Assembly (NCBI GenBank): GCA_946415315.1 | Contig: CAMKRZ010000001.1 | Span: 62,001-126,000 of the forward strand | Source of the DNA: an uncultured Lachnoclostridium sp. | GTDB taxonomy: Bacteria; Bacillota; Clostridia; Lachnospirales; Lachnospiraceae | DNA: 64,000 bases | Direction: 5' to 3' | Program-made: the position numbers and the translations under genes | In this document: positions 17,701 to 23,627 of the stretch, in pieces | Layout: each line of letters begins with the position of its first letter | Numbering within the stretch: the first letter of the stretch is position 1 | The notes under the pieces: generated by a model | The model's database searches: none | Seen by the model: the letters and a program-made list of their open reading frames with translations, nothing else | What the model was told of the DNA's origin: nothing

Positions 17701-19245
17701 TGGACACCGAGCATTGCGAAGGTCACCGGACCCGCAGAGTACTCGATGGTATATGCGGAGGCAAGCAACAGTTATGAGATCACCTGGAAGGACGAGCAGG
17801 GGAACGTGATCGACACCACGATCGTGGAGTACGGAACCGTGCCGACGCATCCTGAGTTGCTGAAGGATGCAACCGATGAGTTCTCCTATGAATTTGCCGG
17901 ATGGGAGCCCGCTGTCAGTGCGGTTACCGGACCTGCTACGTATCAGGCGAAATTTGACGCAACGAAGAGAAGCTACGCGATCACATGGAAGGATGACAAT
18001 GACTACGTGATCGATGTCACGACAGTTGAGTACGGCGTTGTTCCTACCCATGAGGACCCGACGAAGGAGGCAACAGAGAAATACCGTTACACCTTCAGCG
18101 GCTGGGACAAGACTCCGGTAGTGGTTACAGGACCTGCAACGTACAAGGCTGTGTTTACAAGCGAGGAGATCATCGTAATAGATCCGACCGTGCCGGTATT
18201 GACTGACGAGCAAAAAGTGACGGCCAAAGCGGATCTGACGGAAAATGATACTGAGCAGGAGCTGGTCATTGCTCCGAAATCGCTTCCGGATGGATTTGTC
18301 GCCGTTGAGTACAGTAAGGACGGCGGAAAGACATGGACTGAGTCTGTTCCTACAGAAAAGGAAGCAGGAGATTACACGATCTCTGTCCGCTACATAGCGG
18401 ATGACAGACATAAGGATTTTGAAGCAGATACGGTGGAGGTAACCATCAAGGCAATCTATACGGTTGTCTGGCTTGACGGCGACGGTGAGGAGCTTGAAAG
18501 CAAAACGTATGTGCAGGGTGATGCGGAACCGACGACCGACAAGACACCGACCAAGACCGATGACGTCAATAACTACACGTTTACCGGTTGGGATGAAGGC
18601 GTTGTGAGCGGAAAGACGAAGACGTATTCCCCGATCTTCAGCTGGCTTCCGAAGGAACTGTACCTGTGTACAGCTTCCGCAGATGAATGGTATAAGGACA
18701 GCGATGTTCTCTTCGTTTATATCGTGAAGCGTGCGGTTGACGATCAGCTTTGTCACTCGTTGTTCCGACTCATTGAGGTTGACGGAACTGCTGCAGAGCG
18801 TGGCACGGATTACTCCGATGCGACCGGAAGCACGATCATCACGTTCTCGGAGAAATATCTGGAATCTCTTGCGGAAGGAACTCATAAAGTTCGGATCGTA
18901 TTTGAGGACGGAGAAGTCTCGACTGCGCTGAACATTAAGCCGGCCAAGCAAGCGCCTGTGACACCTACGCCTACGGAAGCGCCTGCAACACCTACGCCTA
19001 CGGAAGCGCCTGCAACGCCCACTCCCACGGAAGCGCCTGCGACGCCTACACCTACGGAAGCGCCTGCGACGCCTACACCTACGGAAGTGCCTGCAACACC
19101 TACGCCGACCCCGGTGATTTCTCCGGAGGAACCGGCCAATACCGGTGACAGCAGTAACCTGGCAATCTGGGTAACGCTGATTGCGGTCTCTGTAACGAGT
19201 CTGGCGATCGTTGAGTGGAAACGCAGAAGAAGAAACGCAGAATAA
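11779..19245 (+). CDS. Giant cell-surface protein: GLUG-type repeats, InlB-type repeats, PT-rich wall linker
   Basis: A 2488-residue secreted protein. Order: signal peptide (basic start, hydrophobic core, cleavage near AEA, ~1-33); about 21-25 GLUG-type repeats with the pattern VGGIxG...NCxN (~150-780 and ~1040-1130); an InlB/Flg_new-type repeat near 1214 ending LYAQW; a discoidin-like beta region (~1285-1430); two further InlB-like units; eight related ~67-residue units (~1596-2130) with ITWKD and VEYGT; one more distant copy; a PT-rich linker from 2395; then PANTGD, a hydrophobic helix and KRRRR at the C-terminus. PANTG is a non-canonical sortase-like motif. The protein is probably an adhesin anchored in the wall. 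The start is the ATG at 11779, 7 nt after AAGGAG; 11761 and 11782 also fit. The GLUG part is AT-richer than its neighbours. Confidence 0.88.
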   Translation: MMKKTFARRLILSVAALTAVLVLAVWLFNSKAEAQNGSVEGSGSEGDPYRIEDADDLRAFAFSVNGGETYEGKTVVLRNNIDLSEVCGEDLGNWVPIGNADNAFAGTFKGQGNTISGLYIDSKSDVQGLFGVNAGRIENLTVYGSVKGKDYVGGITGKNLGEIENCESGVTVVAGIQIGGIAGRNDGMINNCLNCGDISSDDADDQKPNAWVGGIAGFSSKEISNCTNDADVISKGERADGYVGGIVGEADTTEARIINCQNNENHIVSAATGYVGGIVGRTEAEVVNCTNKAKVSGLLPASGVSVGGIACIISNTSINNCVNFGDIYSNLGDVGGIAEHIEVFGTITNCTNVGNVSNLDANGNGGANNLQAGGIVADVYASLEIKNCVNSGKISGGCNAGGIAGYMKNEKSENEKCEIVDSTNQGSVSGTAFVGGIGAYVNCEVKNCVNNGEISGTDTVGGIVGFIDYSSIIDSTNKGSVSGTQEVGGIAGQMFNCRECVNCFNSGAVFGEQYVGGVVGYAETSIEAGTGKVVSCTNTNNVTGKQYVGGIVGVGNTNIIDCINRGTVNATSGVGGILGSSDDKGLMRFEGNSENENIIREKHQYIENCVNNGVIKGNQYVAGIIGQNEDCSIFRCANYADIYGYECVGGILGGDTKFYENLIHFVKQCLNNGNIIAGSTEEGINSYGKIGGIVGCADDARILNCENSGSVTSVGECVGGIAGIASLCEVQECGNTGTISSTEAFVGGIVGYFDKKHISDCYNRGIVYGLNSVGGILGYFIGTSIDRVYCKAPRKGIVSGKYGVDCIADADEDNKDTHVGALIAEKWYKGDYPSSINDCYWWSRCSHRAMGDFRGSIRYGQNYLYGKGYDYYYYESRFEKPSNFANWDFDNVWFISNGVPELRTQFNINPSGGVGGVGGRGGKGGTGYTYTKTTTLYISSMEEFKNFRDDVNSGNSYVDKSVYLTTDLDLKDEAWVPIGTVDNPFKGYFSGENHIISGLKVSGEVYDAGLFGYCFEADIWSLVVFGDVSVEINGTGYETVGTGGIVGSAYTTSVYNCMFFGNVSCKGTLTDFNAGGIVGIGSGDIVECGHVGAVSVAQGYAGGVAGNLSGRYSDVENCFHYGGKISSGESDKAGGIVAKTAYESGMKHNYALSGDAEHITGTSDPNGNAMLTEEQFRDKSNFAEWIIGDKRDNTWGMSWDYPVLIAMSDYIFVSSNGGDDEPRVVWMIKDHLEVLETTLTREGYLFNGWNDKADGTGTAYYNGDPVSKEITLYAQWVKGVAYHDYILYAPASEVTGYSNQTYDLLMDNDVKTKWGTPLESGEANWSLEFATKDYVRPGGYGFVTAENAAKYTGRNPKGWILEGKKNADGEWVELDKVTDDDLLPGRNHVAVNIPLEIYDEYCYFRITFLGVKDGTVFQMSEFYLFTADPTTDVRKPRILFESNGVDVEELKAVPGDTESNFEIPGDLYRPGGYKFLSWNTKPDGTGKTYNEGDYYVIKGDATLYAQWEALTYRLILELDVSGDGSVYKEFDYTADTDIVFDAPTRRGYTFDGWRVVSRSVDGDNWDYSEMFAGNDTVTGKYGNVTLAGCWTELTEYYVWWYNGEELLAEEKYYEGETPSYKGDKPVKKSDDEFDYTFKDWDKTLSPITESTEFYAEYDSTRRSYEITWKDENGKVIDTTTVEYGTKPTHSDLKKDATDEFAYDFAGWEPAVSAVTGKATYQAKFDATRRSYEITWKDEKGNVIDTTTVEYGTVPTHAPGKDKADDQYSYVFSGWTPSIAKVTGPATYSMVYAEATNSYEITWKDDLGNVIDITTVEYGTVPTHPELLKDQTDEFTYDFAGWEPAVSAVTGAATYQAKFDATRRSYEITWKDDLGNIIDTTTVEYGTVPTHADVKKDQTDEFSYDFAGWEPAVSAVTGAATYRAKFEETRRSYQITWKDENGKVIDTTLVEYGTVPTHEPGKDKSDDQYTYVFSGWTPSIAKVTGPAEYSMVYAEASNSYEITWKDEQGNVIDTTIVEYGTVPTHPELLKDATDEFSYEFAGWEPAVSAVTGPATYQAKFDATKRSYAITWKDDNDYVIDVTTVEYGVVPTHEDPTKEATEKYRYTFSGWDKTPVVVTGPATYKAVFTSEEIIVIDPTVPVLTDEQKVTAKADLTENDTEQELVIAPKSLPDGFVAVEYSKDGGKTWTESVPTEKEAGDYTISVRYIADDRHKDFEADTVEVTIKAIYTVVWLDGDGEELESKTYVQGDAEPTTDKTPTKTDDVNNYTFTGWDEGVVSGKTKTYSPIFSWLPKELYLCTASADEWYKDSDVLFVYIVKRAVDDQLCHSLFRLIEVDGTAAERGTDYSDATGSTIITFSEKYLESLAEGTHKVRIVFEDGEVSTALNIKPAKQAPVTPTPTEAPATPTPTEAPATPTPTEAPATPTPTEAPATPTPTEVPATPTPTPVISPEEPANTGDSSNLAIWVTLIAVSVTSLAIVEWKRRRRNAE
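12230..14110 (+). repeat. GLUG-type protein repeats
   Basis: About 21 consecutive units of ~25-45 residues, each opening V/A-GGI-x-G and ending NCxN/S/G. The units are diverged in DNA, so they are ancient rather than recent duplications. About four more lie around 14.9-15.2 kb. Confidence 0.75.
16765..18168 (+). repeat. 201-bp tandem repeats arranged as a duplicated 603-bp super-unit
   Basis: Units start at exactly 201-nt steps: 16765, 16966, 17167, 17368, 17569, 17770 and 17971. Units are of two kinds: A has AGWEPAVSAVTG, B has SGWTPSIAKVTG. The order is A-B-A, A-B-A, then a diverged last copy, so 16765-17367 and 17368-17970 are a duplicated three-unit block. Matching positions share private features: PGKDK in both B units and PELLKD in both third units. 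An older related unit precedes the array at about 16564. Confidence 0.9.
18961..19095 (+). repeat. 27-bp tandem repeats encoding TPTPTEAPA
   Basis: Five 27-nt copies encode four TPTPTEAPA units and one TPTPTEVPA, followed by TPTPTPVIS. This is a Pro/Thr-rich wall-spanning linker just before the sortase-like tail. Similar PT linkers occur in the proteins at 25774-27132 and 27361-28620. Confidence 0.9.
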
Positions 19246-19291
19246 TCCGACAAGATCGGAAAATGGCTGAGTAAGCAAAACAGAAGCAAAC

Positions 19292-19335
19292 AAACCCGCA
19301 GTGGACGAACAGTCTGCTGCGGGTTTATCTTTTGG
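19292..19335 (+). terminator. Terminator after the giant surface protein gene
   Basis: AAACCCGCAG (19292-19301) pairs with CTGCGGGTTT (19317-19326), 15-nt loop, followed by ATCTTTT. It also faces the end of the minus-strand YolD-like gene and may work in both directions. Confidence 0.8.
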
Positions 19336-19348
19336 AACGGATAGGATT

Positions 19349-19792
19349 TCAGAACTCGCGATGAGCCATGGCACGCTCGTACGCGGGGCAGGTGATCTCG
19401 CACAGATTCTCAACCGGGATTGTTCTGCCGCTGTTCAGAGTGAGGACCTGCTTCAGCGGGTCATGCTTTCGGATTGTTCCTGTGACTGTCTCGTAGGCAC
19501 CGCCGGACTTGGTTTTGTCCGGCACGAAGAAGGTGAACGAAGCCTCCGTGGGAGAGGACTGCCCCAGCAACCATGCTAAAACGCTGTTGAGAGCGGTTTT
19601 CTCATCCTCGGACAGGATTACCCTGTCCTCCGTGAACCGCGCGGATTCGGCGACAAGATCGTCGTAGCCGGTCAGCGCCGCGAACGGGGAGAACTGCGCA
19701 GCCCGAGCAATCCGGGGCATCGGCTGATGCCATTTGGAAACGTGGTGTTCCCGGTCGATGATATCGGCATATTCTATGCGTGCGTCCTTCAT
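19349..19792 (-). CDS. YolD-like protein
   Basis: A 147-residue cytoplasmic protein with the YolD-like signature: a basic N-terminus, then MPRIARAAQFSPFAALTGYDD followed by a small beta-rich C-terminal part. YolD-like proteins are typically encoded directly after UvrX/YqjW-type Y-family polymerases in Firmicutes and are presumed to assist or restrain them. Here it lies 83 nt downstream of such a polymerase on the same strand. The ATG at 19792 is preferred over upstream in-frame codons because GGAAGG lies 6 nt before it. The C-terminal half (VTGTIRKHDP, TIPVENLCEI) fits the family. Confidence 0.78.
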   Translation of the reverse strand: MKDARIEYADIIDREHHVSKWHQPMPRIARAAQFSPFAALTGYDDLVAESARFTEDRVILSEDEKTALNSVLAWLLGQSSPTEASFTFFVPDKTKSGGAYETVTGTIRKHDPLKQVLTLNSGRTIPVENLCEITCPAYERAMAHREF

Positions 19793-19875
19793 AACGGGCC
19801 TTCCTTTCATGAAAATGCGGAGTCGGCGCTTCGCTTGCGAGGCGCCGGCTGAACTGCAGAGTTCTTGCGGTAGGA

Positions 19876-21402
19876 TCAAGCCTTGTGGCCGCCGATCTGG
19901 CCGTTGCGGTCCATTCCGGTCGCGCCGTCCTTGAGGTTCAGTCCGCGCACGATGGAATTCTTTCCGTATCGGTCGCGGATGTTGAGAAGAGCCTTCTGGA
20001 CTTTATTTTCCTTCGCAAGAGCTTCCTCCTCGGCGGCGCGTTCCCTGTCCCGAGCCTCGTAATCCACGAACAGACTCAACTGCTCGAACTCCGGTTCCTT
20101 CTCCGCGAGTTCTGTCTGCGGGCTCAGATGCATGACTGCGATGCTGAACCGGCGGACGAGAAGAGATGTGTCCACAATGCGGTTGTAGATTGCGGTGGCG
20201 GCGTCCATAATCCTTCGGGTGGAGCAGGTGTACCGGTCGAGGTTCTGCGAACCGTGGACACCCTTCGGAACCTGTCGGCCGTACCAGTCGGTGACGACCT
20301 CGCCGTGGAAGCGCGCAGCGTTGTCGCCCTTCAGGTTGTCCACGTCGTAGGAGACGTTCAATACCACCTGGTCGGTATACAGCCCTTTTCGCACAAGGTC
20401 CATGGAGAGTTGATCGGCCATCTCCTGCACGATCAGACGCCCTTTGTCCGCAGGGTAGGGGCTTGTCAGAACCTGGCCCTGGGAGAGACTCTTCGATTCC
20501 GGGGTGTACGACTTGCAGTCCGCGATCTCTGTCGGCTCCCAGCCCCACGCGTGATCGATCAGAAGCTCTGCGTTCACGCCGAACAGGCGGTACAAAAGGT
20601 TCTCGTTGTGGGTGCTGTTGTCAGGCCCTTCGGAGCACCGTGCGATGTCGCCCATCGTGTACAGTCCGTACTGTTCGAGCTTGCGGGCGATGCCGTGGCC
20701 GACGCGCCAGAAGTCCGTCAGCGGGCGGTGACACCAAAGCTGTTCGCGGTAGGAGCGTTCGTCAAGCTCGGCGATGCGCACGCCGTCCTCGTCCGCGGGT
20801 ATATGTTTGGCCATGATGTCCATGGCAATCTTGGCGAGATAGAGGTTGGTTCCGACGCCGGCGGTCGCCGTGATGTGCGTCTCGCGGGACACGTCGCGGA
20901 TCATCGTCCGGGCAAATTCGTGTGCGGTCATGCCCGAGGTCTTCAGATAGTGCGTAGCGTCGATGAAAACCTCGTCGATGGAGTAGACCAGCAGGTCGTC
21001 CATCGAAACGTAGCGCAGGTATATCTCGACGATCCTGCGCGAGTATTCCATGTAGTAGCTCATGCGCGGCGTCGCGATGACGCAGTCGATCTCCAGGGTC
21101 GGATCGGCGGCCAGCTCCGAGGCAAATGTGGATTTGCCGCTGAAGTCGCGCTTTCCCAGGGCGCTCCGGCGCAGTGAGTTGGCCTCGCGCATCCGCTGTT
21201 TGGCCTCGAACAAACGCGCGCGGCCCGGAATTCCCAGAGCCTTCAGCGACGGGGAAACCGCAAGGCAGATCGTCTTGTCCGAACGGCTCTCATCCGCGAC
21301 GACAAGGTTCACATCGAGCGGGTCGAGTCCCCGCTCCACAGCCTCCACGGAGGCGTAAAACGACTTCAGATCGATGGCGATATACTGTTTCTGCTGTGAC
21401 AT
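19876..21402 (-). CDS. LexA-regulated Y-family DNA polymerase (UvrX/YqjW-type)
   Basis: A 508-residue translesion polymerase. IDLKSFYASVEA at the N-terminus supplies the first catalytic aspartate and steric-gate region. YSIDEVFID near residue 147 is the catalytic SxDE-type motif of UmuC/DinB enzymes. A helix-hairpin-helix segment (HGIARKLEQYGLYTMGDIA) and a little-finger domain follow. Length and the linked YolD-like gene point to the UvrX/YqjW branch rather than DinB. The start has CGGAGG upstream. A consensus Firmicute LexA box lies 8 nt upstream of the -35, so the gene should be induced by DNA damage. It copies past lesions with low fidelity. Confidence 0.92.
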   Translation of the reverse strand: MSQQKQYIAIDLKSFYASVEAVERGLDPLDVNLVVADESRSDKTICLAVSPSLKALGIPGRARLFEAKQRMREANSLRRSALGKRDFSGKSTFASELAADPTLEIDCVIATPRMSYYMEYSRRIVEIYLRYVSMDDLLVYSIDEVFIDATHYLKTSGMTAHEFARTMIRDVSRETHITATAGVGTNLYLAKIAMDIMAKHIPADEDGVRIAELDERSYREQLWCHRPLTDFWRVGHGIARKLEQYGLYTMGDIARCSEGPDNSTHNENLLYRLFGVNAELLIDHAWGWEPTEIADCKSYTPESKSLSQGQVLTSPYPADKGRLIVQEMADQLSMDLVRKGLYTDQVVLNVSYDVDNLKGDNAARFHGEVVTDWYGRQVPKGVHGSQNLDRYTCSTRRIMDAATAIYNRIVDTSLLVRRFSIAVMHLSPQTELAEKEPEFEQLSLFVDYEARDRERAAEEEALAKENKVQKALLNIRDRYGKNSIVRGLNLKDGATGMDRNGQIGGHKA

Positions 21403-21423
21403 CGTATGCCTCCGTTACTTATG

Positions 21424-21437
21424 TACTGATATCAGTA
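21424..21437. promoter_or_regulatory. 14-bp perfect palindrome over the SOS promoter -10
   Basis: TACTGATATCAGTA is self-complementary and overlaps the -10 hexamer of the polymerase promoter. It could bind a second regulator, or be chance in an AT-rich promoter. Confidence 0.35.
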
Positions 21438-21462
21438 TATCATGCATTTTGTGAATATGCAA
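21434..21462 (-). promoter_or_regulatory. Promoter of the Y-family polymerase gene
   Basis: On the minus strand TTGCAT (21462-21457), 17-nt spacer, TATACT (21439-21434), with TGa directly before the -10. The leader is about 25 nt. Confidence 0.8.
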
Positions 21463-21470
21463 ACGAAAAT

Positions 21471-21484
21471 CGAACATTTGTTCG
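21471..21484. promoter_or_regulatory. LexA (SOS) box
   Basis: CGAACATTTGTTCG is a perfect dyad matching the Firmicute SOS consensus CGAAC-N4-GTTCG. It lies 8 nt upstream of the polymerase -35. Known LexA targets in this phylum include Y-family polymerases. Confidence 0.88.
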
Positions 21485-21600
21485 TACAATTTGCACTGGA
21501 GCGAAGCTGCGGCCGAATCCTCCCAACGGAGGAAATCTGTCAGCATCTTTTCGGAGGAAGCGAGCCGCAGCCGCTTTCTCCCGTTGACGGAAAAATCATG

Positions 21601-21630
21601 TTGACAACGGAGAATGCATTATGGGAAAAT
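21601..21630 (+). promoter_or_regulatory. Probable promoter of the two-gene PTS operon
   Basis: Perfect -35 TTGACA (21601-21606), 18-nt spacer, weak -10 GAAAAT (21625-21630) preceded by TGg. The leader would be about 135 nt. Confidence 0.5.
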
Positions 21631-21772
21631 GTTCTTATCGCAGGGCTCATTGCGCGGGAAAAAGGTTAGGATTTTCCGTATGCGGAGCGACATTTAAGTG
21701 AGACAATAGAACGGAAGCCGGGAGGCGGATGGCGGTTCCGGCGATGATGCGAAACAGGGAGTTTGATACAAC

Positions 21773-23623
21773 ATGAATCAGAAAACCGGTATAGTTGAGA
21801 TAATGCGTTTCCTGGGCGGGAAGGAGAATATCCTCACCGTCACAAACTGTATGACGAGACTGCGCGTCACGGTTGCCGATGAGACGCCCGTGGATGAGGC
21901 CGGACTCAGGCAGCTTAAGGACGTGCTCGGGCTCGTGCACGACCGCGAGCGGAATTACGAGATTGTTGTCGGACCCGGGAAGAGCAAGACGTATGCAAAT
22001 CTGCTCAAGGCAGAAACGGCTGGGGTTCGCGCGAATGCGGATCAGACGGCGCCGGCAGACGGAAAATTTCGCCCGAAGGCGCTTCTGAAGGTGATCGGCG
22101 ACATTTTCGTTCCCATGATTCCCGGCGTGATCACCGCGGGACTGTGTGCGGCATTTGCGTCTATGCTCACCCAGCTGGTCCCGGACTACGCGGACAATCG
22201 ATTCCTGAACGTTTTGTACAACCTGCTGACGCTGATCAGCACGTCGTTCATGACATATATTATGGCGTGGACCGGTTACCGCGCCGCAGAGCGCTTCGGC
22301 GCAACGCCGATCCTCGGCGGAATGCTCGGGATGATCACATCCCTCGACGGCATCAACCGGATCTCGATACAGCTCGGCCTCTATGACGAGGAGGCGCCGT
22401 TGGCGTCCGTGCTGTGCGCAGGCAAAGGAGGCGTCCTCGCCGTGATCATCGGCGTGTACCTGCTTTCCGTCGTCGAGAAGAAGTTCCGCGCGAAAATCCC
22501 CGACAGTCTGAGTATGATATTCACGCCGTTCCTCTCGCTGCTTCTCTGCACTGTGATGTACATCGGCGTTGTCATGCCGGTATTCGGATTTATCTCAAGC
22601 GGTATCGCATCGGTGATCGGCCATCTCTGTCTCTCGGAAAATGTAATCGTCCGCGTCCTGACCGGCTACGTCTCCGCGGCGCTGTTCCTGCCGCTTGTGG
22701 CAACCGGAATGCACCACGGGCTTGTCGCCCTCTATACGGTGCAGCTGCAGGAGATCGGCTATGTCACACTCTATCCGGCGCTGGCCATGGCGGGCGCGGG
22801 GCAGGTCGGGGCGGCAATCTCCGTCATTCGTAAGGCGAAACGGGTGGGCAACGTCAAACTCGGGCGAGTCGCAAAGGGAGCGCTCCCTGCGGGTATCCTC
22901 GGCGTGGGCGAGCCGCTCATTTACGGCGTCACGCTGCCTCTCGGTAAGCCGTTCATCACGGCAAGCATCGGCGCAGGCCTCGGCGGTGCGTTCATCATGA
23001 CCATGGAGGTCGGGTCTACGACCTGGGGGCCGTCCGGCGTCCTCGGCATTTTCGTTATGACCGCAGGGCCGAACGGTTTTGTGACCAACGCGGTCGTCTA
23101 TACGATTTCCCTGCTGATCGCCGCTCTCGGAGGATACCTGATCACCTCGCTGTTTATGAAGGAGGGGGAACTGGTACCGCAGGAAGAGGAGAGCATACAG
23201 CAGAGCGAGGGAAGTGTATCGCAGGAAGAGGAAAGCAACGGGGCAGGGAAGGAAGTTCCGGCGCAGAAGGATGCCGGCATGGCAACGGGCGAAGCAGCTT
23301 TCACGGCGTCCGCGGGCAGCGGCAGAAGAGTCCGGCGCGGTGAAAGCATCATGACCGACCTTCTGCAGGGAGGATTCAGCCATGTCGTCAAGGACGCTTT
23401 CGGCATTCACGTTCGTCCGGCGTCCGAGCTCGTCAAACTGGCCGGACAATTCGATGCGACCGTCAGCATAACGGCAGGAGACAAAACCGTCGCCTGCAAT
23501 AGCGTTGCCGGGATTCTCAACCTCGGAGCGACGCAGGGCATGAGGCTTTTCGTTACGGCGGAAGGTGCAGAGAGCAGGGAGGCGCTCGCAGCAATCCGAA
23601 AGTTTATGGAAGAGAGAATATAA
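21773..23623 (+). CDS. PTS EIIB-EIIC-HPr fusion permease
   Basis: A 616-residue sugar permease of the glucose superfamily. Residues 1-85 are EIIB with phosphorylated Cys26 in TNCMTRLR. Residues ~100-455 are EIIC, about ten membrane helices with the conserved GVGEPLIYGVTLP loop, most reminiscent of MurNAc/sucrose-type permeases. After a Glu/Gln-rich linker (~458-525) comes a complete HPr domain (~535-616) with His546 in GIHVRPAS and a Ser577 equivalent to regulatory Ser46 in NSVAGIL. HPr fused to EIIBC is unusual. The only missing relay parts, EI and EIIA, are fused in the next gene, 4 nt away. The substrate is unknown; no sugar-processing enzyme is adjacent. Confidence 0.92.
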   Translation: MNQKTGIVEIMRFLGGKENILTVTNCMTRLRVTVADETPVDEAGLRQLKDVLGLVHDRERNYEIVVGPGKSKTYANLLKAETAGVRANADQTAPADGKFRPKALLKVIGDIFVPMIPGVITAGLCAAFASMLTQLVPDYADNRFLNVLYNLLTLISTSFMTYIMAWTGYRAAERFGATPILGGMLGMITSLDGINRISIQLGLYDEEAPLASVLCAGKGGVLAVIIGVYLLSVVEKKFRAKIPDSLSMIFTPFLSLLLCTVMYIGVVMPVFGFISSGIASVIGHLCLSENVIVRVLTGYVSAALFLPLVATGMHHGLVALYTVQLQEIGYVTLYPALAMAGAGQVGAAISVIRKAKRVGNVKLGRVAKGALPAGILGVGEPLIYGVTLPLGKPFITASIGAGLGGAFIMTMEVGSTTWGPSGVLGIFVMTAGPNGFVTNAVVYTISLLIAALGGYLITSLFMKEGELVPQEEESIQQSEGSVSQEEESNGAGKEVPAQKDAGMATGEAAFTASAGSGRRVRRGESIMTDLLQGGFSHVVKDAFGIHVRPASELVKLAGQFDATVSITAGDKTVACNSVAGILNLGATQGMRLFVTAEGAESREALAAIRKFMEERI

Positions 23624-23627
23624 GTCT

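Larger units (their letters stand above)
21403..21772. other. Divergent regulatory region, polymerase (minus) / PTS (plus)
   Basis: About 370 nt. The left part holds the SOS promoter, LexA box and a palindrome; the right part a plausible PTS promoter. In between is a CCTCC-CAAC-GGAGG hairpin near 21520. No antiterminator (RAT) sequence or BglG-type regulator was recognised. Confidence 0.55.

Noticed and set aside
16765..18168. Possible CRISPR array (regular spacing)
   Set aside because: Units are 201 nt, fully coding, in frame and without spacers.
19120..19245. Canonical LPXTG sortase signal in the giant surface protein
   Set aside because: The motif is PANTGD, not LPXTG; it is reported only as sortase-like.
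16351..19413. Two long minus-strand frames over the 201-bp repeats and PT-rich repeats
   Set aside because: They stay open because the repeat unit is free of stops in that frame; the plus-strand protein is clearly the real product.
19885..21177. 430-codon plus-strand frame opposite the Y-family polymerase
   Set aside because: Antisense shadow; no binding site, and the polymerase motifs are unambiguous.
21442..21669. 75-codon plus-strand frame in the LexA/PTS intergenic region
   Set aside because: No ribosome binding site, overlaps the SOS box and the probable PTS promoter, and shows no family features.
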